NCBI GenBank assembly: GCA_947450745.1
Contig: CANFYD010000178.1
Location: 1 to 7,357 of the forward strand
Direction: 5' to 3'
Length of the DNA stretch: 7,357 bases
Source of the DNA: Burkholderiales bacterium
Lineage (GTDB): Bacteria > Pseudomonadota > Gammaproteobacteria > Burkholderiales > Burkholderiaceae_C
The notes under the pieces were generated by a model, which had not been told where the DNA came from, did no database searches, and saw nothing but the letters and a program-made list of their open reading frames with translations. A program made the translations under genes and the position numbers. Positions 1-6,159 of this stretch are shown here, piece by piece; within the stretch, counting starts at the first letter, position 1, and each line of letters begins with the position of its first letter.

Positions 1-1
1 T

Positions 2-700
2 GACGGTTTCCACGGCGTCAGCCGGGCCAGCGTGCCGGCCACCGCAGTGAAGCATTACGAAAAGGTCTACCCCTTCGGCTGGCTGGGCGTGCTGTCGGAC
101 ACACCGCCAGTGGCGCATGAGTTGATCTATTCCAACCATGAACGCGGCTTTGCCCTGTGCAGCATGCGATCGCCCACCCGAAGCCGCTACTACGTGCAAT
201 GCCCGTTGACCGATAAGGTCGAGCAGTGGAGCGATGCCCGCTTTTGGGACGAATTGCGCACGCGCATCGGCCCGGCGGCTGCTGAAGCGCTGGTCACCGG
301 CCCGTCGATAGAGAAAAGCATCGCTCCGCTGCGCAGCTTTGTGGCCGAACCGATGCGCTTTGGCCGGCTCTTTCTGGCTGGTGATGCCTCGCACATCGTG
401 CCGCCCACCGGGGCCAAGGGCCTGAACCTGGCCGCTTCCGATGTGCGCTATCTGTCGCGGGCTTTCATGGAGTTCTACGGCGAGCGCAGCCGGGTCGGCA
501 TCGACCATTACTCCGACCTCTGCTTGCGTCGGGTCTGGAAGGCCGAGCGCTTCTCCTGGTGGTTCACCACGCTGATGCACCGCTTCCCGGACGACGGTGC
601 CATCGTCCAGAAGCTGCAAAACGCCGAGCTCGACTACCTGGTCAATTCCACCGCCGCGTCCACGGTGATGGCGGAAAACTATGTGGGGTTGCCGCACTAG
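2..700 (+). CDS. pobA: 4-hydroxybenzoate 3-monooxygenase, C-terminal part (5' end outside window)
   Basis: FAD- and NADPH-dependent enzyme that hydroxylates 4-hydroxybenzoate to protocatechuate in the cytoplasm, feeding the protocatechuate ring-cleavage route. The visible 232 residues start at the DGFHGVSR motif, which matches Asp159 onward in the Pseudomonas fluorescens enzyme. With that numbering the alignment needs no gaps: His162 and Arg166 (NADPH contacts), Tyr201, Ser212, Arg214 and Tyr222 (substrate pocket), the second FAD motif GDASHIVPPTGAKGLNLA with Pro293, and Tyr385 in ENYVGLPH are all present. The full protein would be about 390 aa, the usual length, ending at TAG 698-700. The frame is open to the window edge, so the true start lies upstream; the GTG at 32 is internal. 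No strong terminator hairpin with a T-tract is visible in 701-833. The family call is very secure; only the N-terminal FAD domain cannot be checked. Confidence 0.97.
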   Translation, partial: DGFHGVSRASVPATAVKHYEKVYPFGWLGVLSDTPPVAHELIYSNHERGFALCSMRSPTRSRYYVQCPLTDKVEQWSDARFWDELRTRIGPAAAEALVTGPSIEKSIAPLRSFVAEPMRFGRLFLAGDASHIVPPTGAKGLNLAASDVRYLSRAFMEFYGERSRVGIDHYSDLCLRRVWKAERFSWWFTTLMHRFPDDGAIVQKLQNAELDYLVNSTAASTVMAENYVGLPH

Positions 701-833
701 AAGCGCGTCAAGCGTCAGATATCGCATGACCGCGCGGTGCCTTGAATGGCAGCTCGCGCGAAGGCCCCACGCGTTAGTGGCCTACATACTTCCAGTCGCG
801 CGGCGGCGCGTCCAAGCGCCGTCTTGTTCCGAC

Positions 834-860
834 TGAACCGGCCCGGGATTTGAGGAAGCT
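834..860 (+). repeat. Probable left terminal inverted repeat of the IS3 remnant
   Basis: Begins TGAACCGGCCCGGG and precedes the orfA start by 50 bp, the usual position of an IS3-type left end. The inner limit is a guess, because the partner repeat on the right side of the element has been lost and cannot be used for comparison. Confidence 0.4.
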
Positions 861-883
861 CCAACAGTTGAGAAGATGGAGCC

Positions 884-1198
884 ATGAAGAAGTCACCGAA
901 GTTTTCACCTGAGGTCACGGAGCAGGCCGTGCGCATGGTGCTGGAGTCCCAGAGTTAGCACGGATCGCAATGGGCCGCCACTGTGTCGATTGCAGCCTAG
1001 ATCGGGTGCGCGGCGCGAAACGCTGCATCGTGCGTGCGCTGGCGCGGGCGCGATACCGGCCAGCGCGAGGGCACCACCACTGCTGAGGCCCCGCGTATCA
1101 AGGACCTTGAACGCGAGCTGAGCAAGGCCAACGAGATCCTGAAGTTGGGCAGCGCATTCTTCGCACCGGCGGAGCTCGACTGCCGATTCAAGCTGTGA
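884..1198 (+). pseudogene. IS3-family transposase OrfA, inactivated by two amber codons
   Basis: OrfA of IS3 elements is the helix-turn-helix and leucine-zipper protein that binds the ends and regulates transposition. From ATG 884 the frame reads MKKSPKFSPEVTEQAVRMV, the typical OrfA start, then meets TAG at 956-958 and again at 998-1000. Continuing in the same frame recovers family landmarks: HGSQWAATVSIAA, IGCAA, then DTGQREGTTTAEAPRIKDLE and ANEILKLGSAFFAPAELD, ending at TGA 1196-1198. The stretch around 1016-1032 reads poorly in frame and is better explained by a +1 change followed by a compensating -1 change. The full-length frame would be 104 codons, near the usual size, so the gene decayed by point changes. 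It cannot give a complete protein. Confidence 0.82.
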
Positions 1199-1260
1199 GG
1201 TGCTTCATCGACGGGCACCGCGAAGCCCACGGGGTCGAGCCGATTTGCTTGGCCCTTTAA
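1195..1260 (+). pseudogene. IS3-family transposase OrfB, N-terminal fragment
   Basis: From GTG 1195, overlapping the orfA stop and in the -1 frame relative to it, the sequence reads VRCFIDGHREAHGVEPICLAL and stops at TAA 1258-1260. The FIDxHRxAxGVEPIC pattern is the usual beginning of IS3 OrfB, the DDE transposase. After EPIC (about 1248) the similarity ends, so the whole catalytic domain is missing. The last few codons belong to the sequence that replaced the element. The fragment is only 21 codons long and has no function. Confidence 0.65.
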
Positions 1261-1270
1261 TATCTAAGCC

Positions 1271-1828
1271 ATGACTGGTAATAAATACGACCGATTGGCT
1301 ATGGCCCGCGCGCAATGGCGCTGGCGCGGACATGATCGTCCACCTTTCGCCGATCCAACCGAGCCGGGGCAGGTTTCGGTGTGGGACTTTCCACGCCCGC
1401 CAGAACTGGTACGCGACGCGCGTGAGATCGTCGTGCGCTGGGGCGATCTCGAGATAGCTCGCACATGCAGCGCCTGGGCAGTGCGTGAGACCGCCCATCC
1501 GCCCAGCTTTTACTTGCCACTCGTCGATGTTCAGCGTGAGCTGTTGCATTCAGCAGGTGGCGGCTCGCTGTGTGAGTGGAAGGGTCCAGCTTGCTACTGG
1601 CATTTGGTTGATGGTTCACGTCGTTTGGCGATGGTTGCATGGAGTTACCCACAGCCCCTGGCTGGGGCCGAGCCGCTAGCTGAATGTGTGGCTTTTTACG
1701 CTCATGAGCTTGACTGCACTGTGGGAGGGGCCAGGGTCACTCCCCAAGCAGGCAGTTTCTATGGCGGGTGGGTAACACCTGAATTGGTCGGGCCATTTAA
1801 GGGCGGACCTGGCAGCAACGCCTGGTAG
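1271..1828 (+). CDS. DUF427 (NTP_transf_9, Pfam PF04248) family protein
   Basis: Complete 185-residue protein of the DUF427 family, whose biochemical role is not established. It starts with a short lead typical of the longer family members (RAQWRWRGHDRPPFADP, then VWDFPRPPEL) and continues into the conserved domain at about residues 45-180: the strand VVRWGDLEIART, VRETAHPPSFYLP, CEWKGPACYWHL, AWSYPQPL, VAFYAHELD and the closing GGWVTPELVGPFKGGPG. There is no signal peptide or membrane segment, so it should be cytosolic. The start is uncertain: ATG 1271 gives 185 aa, ATG 1301 would drop ten residues, and neither has a clear ribosome site. It ends with tandem stops TAG TGA. It lies 11 bp beyond the orfB remnant, so its original upstream region has probably been replaced. 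No partner gene sits beside it to hint at a function. Confidence 0.85.
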   Translation: MTGNKYDRLAMARAQWRWRGHDRPPFADPTEPGQVSVWDFPRPPELVRDAREIVVRWGDLEIARTCSAWAVRETAHPPSFYLPLVDVQRELLHSAGGGSLCEWKGPACYWHLVDGSRRLAMVAWSYPQPLAGAEPLAECVAFYAHELDCTVGGARVTPQAGSFYGGWVTPELVGPFKGGPGSNAW

Positions 1829-2123
1829 TGAGTCACGCAATATCGATTCGCAAAATCCTGCTCGCGGAACTTTTCACTGGCCTTTTTATCTGAAACCCTT
1901 ATTCACCTCGGCTTCATTTGGACTGACCAGAGCGCTTTCCAGAGGAAGCTAGATAGGCCCGCAGCCACTGAAAAGGATGCCGAAGCGCCCTTTTCAAGCA
2001 CGGTCAACCAGACTTACTTACCGCAAGTTGAAGAATTCAAAAAAGTGCATGCAAGTGCGCGCAGTGATGTGGCAGATTGAAGCTGGGCGAGTGCGTGAAC
2101 GAGAGGTGGACACTCACTCCGCC
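1829..2123. other. Intergenic stretch with one start-less open frame
   Basis: No recognisable gene. On the plus strand one frame, the same phase as the DUF427 gene, is open from 1832 to TGA 2078-2080 (82 codons) with no ATG or GTG near its beginning. Its latter half (around TWTDQ-like WTDQSAFQRKLDRPAATEKD and YLPQVEEFKKVH) has a coding look, but I do not recognise it. A different frame from GTG 1828 gives only 21 codons. The base composition is visibly more AT-rich than pobA or the recombinase. It is most likely the leftover end of a lost gene between two damaged loci. No tRNA, terminator or repeat could be supported. Confidence 0.4.
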
Positions 2124-2531
2124 CTAAGCAGGTGCTAATGGATTGAAAACCTCTAGCCCCAACGCATTGAAATCGGTCACATTTCTCGTTCCAACCGTCA
2201 ACCCGTGCCCTTTCGCAGCCGCAGCAATCATTGCATCTTCAAAGAGCGTATTCGACTTCCTGTGCATCAATCGCGCCCAAGCCCTAAAGGCTGCCGCATC
2301 CATGAGCATGACGTTATAGGCTCCAGCGAGCAACTCCAGCCACGCTTCAATTTCGTCGGCTTTGCCTGGGTCTTGCTCTCGCGCCAACTCGATACCAGCT
2401 TGTATCGCGTCAAGGGTGACAGCTGACAAATACAGCTAGGCATCATCCATCGGTTCCAACTAGGCCACCACCACACCACCGTGTGGGCGAAGCTCAGAAA
2501 CCAAAATCGTGTCTAGCAAGTACCTGCTCAT
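2124..2531 (-). pseudogene. PIN-domain toxin (FitB/VapC type), inactivated by two amber codons
   Basis: Members are Mg-dependent RNases that act as toxins of type II toxin-antitoxin pairs. Reading from ATG 2531 in one continuous frame of 135 codons gives MSRYLLDTILVSELR, then TAG at codon 24 (2460-2462) where the family has Trp (VVAWLE), then TAG at codon 32 (2436-2438) where a residue such as Gln is usual before LYLSAVTL. The rest is intact: AIQAGIELAREQDPGKADEIEAWL, the acidic EDAMIAAAA segment and TRNVTDF, ending at TAG 2126-2124. Further damage is likely: DTN has become DTI, the usual Glu in the TLxEI motif is Ala (TLDAI), and a few residues after SELR appear lost. The full length fits the family (about 138 aa). 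A shorter product from TTG 2429 would lack the first catalytic Asp, so I consider the gene dead. Confidence 0.85.
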
Positions 2532-2593
2532 CACAACATGGGCTCCACATTGCTGCGCTTTGCGCTCCCGCGCGCTGGCAAGATCTGCGCCCA
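2531..2593 (-). pseudogene. C-terminal stub of the antitoxin partnered with the PIN toxin
   Basis: Directly upstream of the PIN pseudogene, the minus strand reads ILPARGSAKRSNVEPML and stops at TGA 2533-2531. That stop shares its A with the toxin ATG (TGATG), the coupling typical of toxin-antitoxin operons. The short basic tail followed by a hydrophobic end resembles the tails of Phd/YefM-type antitoxins that precede FitB-like toxins. Further upstream the frame runs into the end of the recombinase gene in a different phase, so the DNA-binding N-terminal half is absent. The upstream limit (about 2593) is an estimate; the join lies within 2534-2607. The evidence is a short tail plus context, so the family assignment is tentative. 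Confidence 0.5.
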
Positions 2594-2607
2594 AGGCTGC
2601 GCCGCAC

Positions 2608-4776
2608 TCACCGTTTCCAAAACGCCTCGACCGCCCGCAGCCGCCGTTTCTGCTCGGTCGTCACGTACACGGTCGTGGTCGCCAGCGAAGCGTGTCCGAG
2701 GTTTTGCTGCGCGATTTCGATCGGCATGCCGCTGGCGATGGCGTGGCTGGCGTGTGAGTGCCGCATCCAATGTGTGCTCGCCTTGGCCAAGCGCTCGGCA
2801 CCCTTCTGGTCACCCTGCCCTCGCAGCACGTCGGCACAGTGGGTGAAGAAGGCTTTGGTCTGCTCGTAGAAGGTCGTTGCCGCGATGCCCTCGCATGGGT
2901 CAAACGGCGCGGCGGTTGGAGGTCGCCCAGTCAGTCTGTTCAGTCCGCTCTTTCCAACCTTGCCGTTCAGCCCCGGCGCACGCTCGGCCGCATCGCTGGC
3001 CTTGCCCAACAGATGCGCGCCCTGATTGCCGATGTCCTCAGGATCCGGATCCAACCCGCGTGACGCGAGGTAGGGGCTGAGTTGGCCGATGACGTCGAGC
3101 GGCACCGGCACTTCGCGCTCCTTTTGCCCCTTGCCGACCACTCTCAGCATCCAGCCTTCGAGTGGCTGTTCGTCATGTGCTTCGGCGGGGTACTCGACCC
3201 AGCGCAGGTCATCCACAGTCGCCGCAACCACTTCCGACAAGCGCAGCCCCGTCGCGTAGAGCAGCTGAAGACCGAACGCCAGCCGGATGTTGGCCGAGGT
3301 CGGCTGCGTCTGCGTCAACTGCTGCAACTGCGCGTCGATGAAGCCCCACTGCGCCAGCGTGAAGCTGCGGCCCGCGTTCACCCGGGGCCCCGAATTCCTG
3401 GGGACGCCCACCGCCGACCAGGGGTTGCCCATCAGGTAGTTCTGGTCCACCAAAAAGCCATACAGGTTCTTCAAAATCGTGACCGCGTGGCGCTGCGCCG
3501 ACGCCGACAACGGCCCCTCGAACGGCCGCCACAGCGGCGACCAGCGCTCGCGCGCCCGCTCCCCGCACCAGTGGCTGCGCGGCTGCGGGTCAGCCAGGAA
3601 GTCACGGTAAGCGGTGCAGTCCTCATTGCTCATCGAAGACAAAGCCCGGCCCTTGTGTAGGATGGCCCAGAGCAGGAAGCGCTCGGCTTCCTTGCGATAG
3701 GCACGCTGCGTGTGCGACAGGGCTTGCAGCCAATCGAGGCCTGGTTCGGTGACGCTGTCAGCCTCCGTTTGTAAACCCGCAGTGCGTTGACGCCGGCGCG
3801 CCAGTAACTGCGCTTTCTGCTCGGGCGTGAGGCCGTGCTTGGAGCGCAGCCACGCGAGGATGGCCTGGTGGTCATTGCTGGCCTTCAGCAAGCACTGCAC
3901 TTGAGGCCGCCGGTAGAGGCCCTGCGAGCCGTCGAGCTCAGCCGGTACGAGGAACTTTTCCAAGGGACGGATGGCGGTGGCCGGCGCGACCACGGCCTGC
4001 AGTTCGTGGGCGAAGAGTTGGCGGCGCGGCAACGCCACGTGGCGGCCGAGTTGCAGACCGAAGCTGTGATCGGTGGGGCCTTCGCTGCTGTAATTGCTGC
4101 CGTCCTCAAATGCATTGGCAAGGCCCTGCAACCAGTCCACGATGCGCTGTGCTTTGCCCGCCCCGATCGCCGGGATACCGGCATACCAGCGCCGGCCCAC
4201 ACCGTTGATGCGTTCGACCAGTTGCGCCAGCGTGAAGATATCGGCGGCTTCCAGGTGTGTGGCCAAGGCCGGATGCAACCAGGCGGCCACCGAGTCGCCC
4301 GCCTGCGGCGCTTGGGCGATTAAACCTTCGAGCCAGCGCAGCGCTTCGAGCTGGCGGGTGATCAGGCGAGCCCGCTGGCGCGCGCGCTGCGTGGCCGGAC
4401 CGTAGGCGTCCTCGAAGGCGGCCACTTGCTCGGCCTGCCCGAAGTCTTCCAGGCCCTGCTCTTGCGCGAACGCTTCCAAGCTCGGCAATTCGAGTGCGGG
4501 ACCGGCCAGTTGGCTGACATCCATGCGCACCAAGCGGGCCGTCCCCGGTCGGGCCAAACGCTTGGCCGCAGCCGCGAACTCGTCCCGAATCCAAGCGATG
4601 GTGGCGCGCACGACGCGTTGATCGCTGGCCTCGCCTTCGAGCTGCAAATAGCGCGCCCAGCTGTGGCGTGGATCGAGCCCCTGCACGACCGAGCGCATGA
4701 AGGCGAAGTGGCCGACATGCAATTTGCGCCGGCGACCCGGGTGAGCCAATGGCTGCTTGGGCGGCTGATTGTTCAC
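2608..4776 (-). CDS. Large tyrosine recombinase / integrase with DUF3701-like N-terminal region
   Basis: Site-specific recombinase of 722 residues that would cut and rejoin DNA through a phosphotyrosine link. The C-terminal catalytic domain (about 470-722) carries Arg512 (ATGLRLSEV), Lys549 (VGKGQKER), His669 and Arg672 (HWMRHSHASH), His695 (NLGHASLATT) and the nucleophile Tyr704 (VYVTT), so it looks active. Residues about 345-455 form the SAM-like core-binding domain (LDWLQALSHTQRAYRKEAER). The long N-terminal part includes LAQLVERINGVGRRWY followed by a helix-hairpin-helix-like IPAIGAGKAQRI (201-212), as in the DUF3701 class of integrases. About 157 residues separate Arg512 from His669, more than in XerD, implying an insertion. 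GTG 4776 is preceded by GAGG with an 8-base gap. It lies 108 bp after hipA on the same strand and could share its transcript. It ends beside an antitoxin stub, suggesting it borders a mobile unit. Its target site is unknown. Confidence 0.92.
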   Translation of the reverse strand: MNNQPPKQPLAHPGRRRKLHVGHFAFMRSVVQGLDPRHSWARYLQLEGEASDQRVVRATIAWIRDEFAAAAKRLARPGTARLVRMDVSQLAGPALELPSLEAFAQEQGLEDFGQAEQVAAFEDAYGPATQRARQRARLITRQLEALRWLEGLIAQAPQAGDSVAAWLHPALATHLEAADIFTLAQLVERINGVGRRWYAGIPAIGAGKAQRIVDWLQGLANAFEDGSNYSSEGPTDHSFGLQLGRHVALPRRQLFAHELQAVVAPATAIRPLEKFLVPAELDGSQGLYRRPQVQCLLKASNDHQAILAWLRSKHGLTPEQKAQLLARRRQRTAGLQTEADSVTEPGLDWLQALSHTQRAYRKEAERFLLWAILHKGRALSSMSNEDCTAYRDFLADPQPRSHWCGERARERWSPLWRPFEGPLSASAQRHAVTILKNLYGFLVDQNYLMGNPWSAVGVPRNSGPRVNAGRSFTLAQWGFIDAQLQQLTQTQPTSANIRLAFGLQLLYATGLRLSEVVAATVDDLRWVEYPAEAHDEQPLEGWMLRVVGKGQKEREVPVPLDVIGQLSPYLASRGLDPDPEDIGNQGAHLLGKASDAAERAPGLNGKVGKSGLNRLTGRPPTAAPFDPCEGIAATTFYEQTKAFFTHCADVLRGQGDQKGAERLAKASTHWMRHSHASHAIASGMPIEIAQQNLGHASLATTTVYVTTEQKRRLRAVEAFWKR

Positions 4777-4884
4777 AGGACTTGCCTCATCGCGGTGTCA
4801 GGACTTCTGAATCAGGCATCCAACAGCTCCGGTGGCAGCCAAGCCTCGTCCCACTTATGCGTTGGCCACTGTGGCCGCCCAGGG
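4777..4884 (-). other. hipA-recombinase spacer with hairpin and short open frame
   Basis: The spacer has a perfect palindrome, GGCCACTGTGGCC at 4864-4876, starting 9 bp after the hipA stop. There is no following T-run, so it is not a convincing rho-independent terminator, and read-through into the recombinase is possible. One minus-strand frame through the spacer reads VDPGRPQWPTHKWDEAWL and continues PPELLDA to TGA at 4814-4812. It looks protein-like but has no start codon of its own, because it enters from an off-frame part of hipA. It may be a relic of an older gene end. The GAGG ribosome site of the recombinase is at the left edge of this spacer. Confidence 0.4.
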
Positions 4885-6159
4885 TCAACATGAGAGAAAG
4901 ATTTTGGCCATTTGTTGAACTTCGAGTCGGCGCATGTTCAGCCGCTCGGCCCGGTTCTGCCACTCCTGGACCACGTCCATCACCTGTTTCTCGATGGCGG
5001 CTGCCTGGGCTTGGGTGAGGCGATAGAAATCCGCCGCAGTGTCCCGCACCGCTTTCATGCTCGGGGCGGCCACGTTGCCGTCCAAGGTCAAGGCATGCTC
5101 CTGTTTGTAAAGACTTGGGTTCATGTCGAATGCAGGGGCAAGGCACCAGCCGGTTTTGTCGCGCAGGCACCCGTGATTACGCAGATGGTCGTCCCGATTC
5201 CCGACAAGAACATTGAAGACGACCCGACGATACAGTTGTTCGAGGTCCGCGTTGATGTGGTTCTGAGCCCCTTGGTCGGAAATCAGTTGGGCCAGGTCAA
5301 CGTAGCTGGCACCGGCTTGCCCGTCTTGGCGTTCAAGCAGGGTCATCGCCGATACAAACATGCGGCGGCTCTCGCCCAGGCGGTCAAAGCGCTCGACACA
5401 GAACGTGCGATGTCCATCCCCGAATTTTTCCAGCCGCGAAGCCGGTACCCAAACGCCGGCAGCACGCGCCATCTCGTGAACGAGAAACTCCCAGCCACCG
5501 ACGTCATAGCGATCCTCCATGGAGGGAAATTTCGCGAACCAGAGCTTACCCGTCAGGTCGGTGAAGTTCGCCTTGGGGCGCGCACCGCCGAGGGAAGTGC
5601 CTGGGGCGATGAGGATGGACAACCAGCGCTCGTATTCAGGAAGTTTCTCAACCCCGGGTTCCTCCAGCCTACGGCTGATGTCGGCGAGTTCAGCCAAGCT
5701 GGCGGCGGGAGGTGCAGCTTTTTCGCGGTCGTCGAGAAAGTTGATACCGTCCACCTTGCGAAAGCGCAGCGCCCCCATGCGGGTGACGTCGTGCACTCCC
5801 AACAGGAAGTCCACTTCGCGCAGCACTTTCATGGGCCGGTCTTCGCGGTCGGCTTCGGCCGCCTCGCGTCGCTCCATCAGCATCCGCCCCCACCGGTCGG
5901 GTGCCGAATCCAGAAAAATGCCAAAGCCCGGCGCGCCGGCATCGGGGTACTGCTCCCCCAAATGAAGGTCCAGCCGTGGGTCGAGCATGAACTTACCCGG
6001 GTGCTCGTCCCAGGTCGGAGCGTATTGAAAGGAGGCCGGCAGGTCTTCCTTGCGCAGATTGCGATGAAGGATGCCGACCTGTTCCCGGATACCCAACTCC
6101 GCCGCCTCGAAATGGACGTTGTAGGTTTCGCGGTCCCCGCGTGCAGGGGCTTTACTCAT
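4885..6159 (-). CDS. hipA: HipA-type serine/threonine kinase toxin
   Basis: Toxin kinase of a HipBA pair. The Escherichia coli member phosphorylates glutamyl-tRNA synthetase, blocks charging and triggers dormancy; the target of this homologue is not known. The 424 residues (E. coli HipA has 440) carry the ATP-loop TSLGGARPKANF, where Ser189 aligns with the E. coli autophosphorylation site Ser150. They also carry the catalytic motif NRDDHLRNHG (Asp323 and Asn328, aligning with Asp309 and Asn314) and the metal-binding LAPAFDMNP (Asp345, aligning with Asp332). All key kinase positions are present, so the toxin should be active. No signal or membrane segment is seen. ATG 6159 overlaps the hipB stop by 8 bases, and AGGAAAG lies 7 bases upstream, giving coupled translation after the antitoxin. 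The C-terminus (RRLEVQQMAKIFLSC) looks normal for the family. Confidence 0.95.
   Translation of the reverse strand: MSKAPARGDRETYNVHFEAAELGIREQVGILHRNLRKEDLPASFQYAPTWDEHPGKFMLDPRLDLHLGEQYPDAGAPGFGIFLDSAPDRWGRMLMERREAAEADREDRPMKVLREVDFLLGVHDVTRMGALRFRKVDGINFLDDREKAAPPAASLAELADISRRLEEPGVEKLPEYERWLSILIAPGTSLGGARPKANFTDLTGKLWFAKFPSMEDRYDVGGWEFLVHEMARAAGVWVPASRLEKFGDGHRTFCVERFDRLGESRRMFVSAMTLLERQDGQAGASYVDLAQLISDQGAQNHINADLEQLYRRVVFNVLVGNRDDHLRNHGCLRDKTGWCLAPAFDMNPSLYKQEHALTLDGNVAAPSMKAVRDTAADFYRLTQAQAAAIEKQVMDVVQEWQNRAERLNMRRLEVQQMAKIFLSC

Larger units (their letters stand above)
834..1248 (+). mobile_element. Decayed IS3-family insertion sequence, left end only
   Basis: The sequence from TGAACCGGCCCGGG at 834 looks like an IS3-family left terminus (it begins TG). 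An orfA-like reading frame starts 50 bp later, followed by the start of an orfB-like frame in the -1 phase, the arrangement used by IS3 elements for programmed frameshifting. orfA has two premature stops, and the orfB similarity ends near 1248, so most of the transposase and the right terminal repeat are missing. No matching right end (a copy ending in CGGTTCA) or flanking target duplication is visible nearby. The element is immobile. The subgroup cannot be fixed from sight alone; the boundary at 1248 is where the protein similarity stops and could be off by several bases. Confidence 0.75.

Noticed and set aside
755..785. Possible terminator after pobA (CCAC-GCGTTA-GTGG with flanking GC pairs)
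   Set aside because: The stem is only 4 bp before a mismatch and there is no T-run, so it is not supportable as a terminator.
1205..1549. Minus-strand open frames of 66-117 codons opposite the DUF427 gene
   Set aside because: The plus-strand frame carries the complete DUF427 motif series to its typical C-terminus; the others are antisense shadows.
1828..1893. Short frame from GTG 1828 (VSHAISIRKILLAELFTGLFI) as a small membrane protein
   Set aside because: It is only 21 codons, shares bases with the DUF427 stops, has no ribosome site and no recognisable family match.
2124..2429. Treating the 101-codon PIN frame as an intact short toxin
   Set aside because: It starts at a TTG after two in-frame amber codons and lacks the N-terminal LLDT segment with the first catalytic Asp; the full-length phase is visible upstream to 2531.
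3082..3660. A 192-codon plus-strand open frame opposite the recombinase
   Set aside because: It is very Arg/Gln/Val-rich, without domain-like order, and lies over the conserved catalytic region of the recombinase on the other strand.
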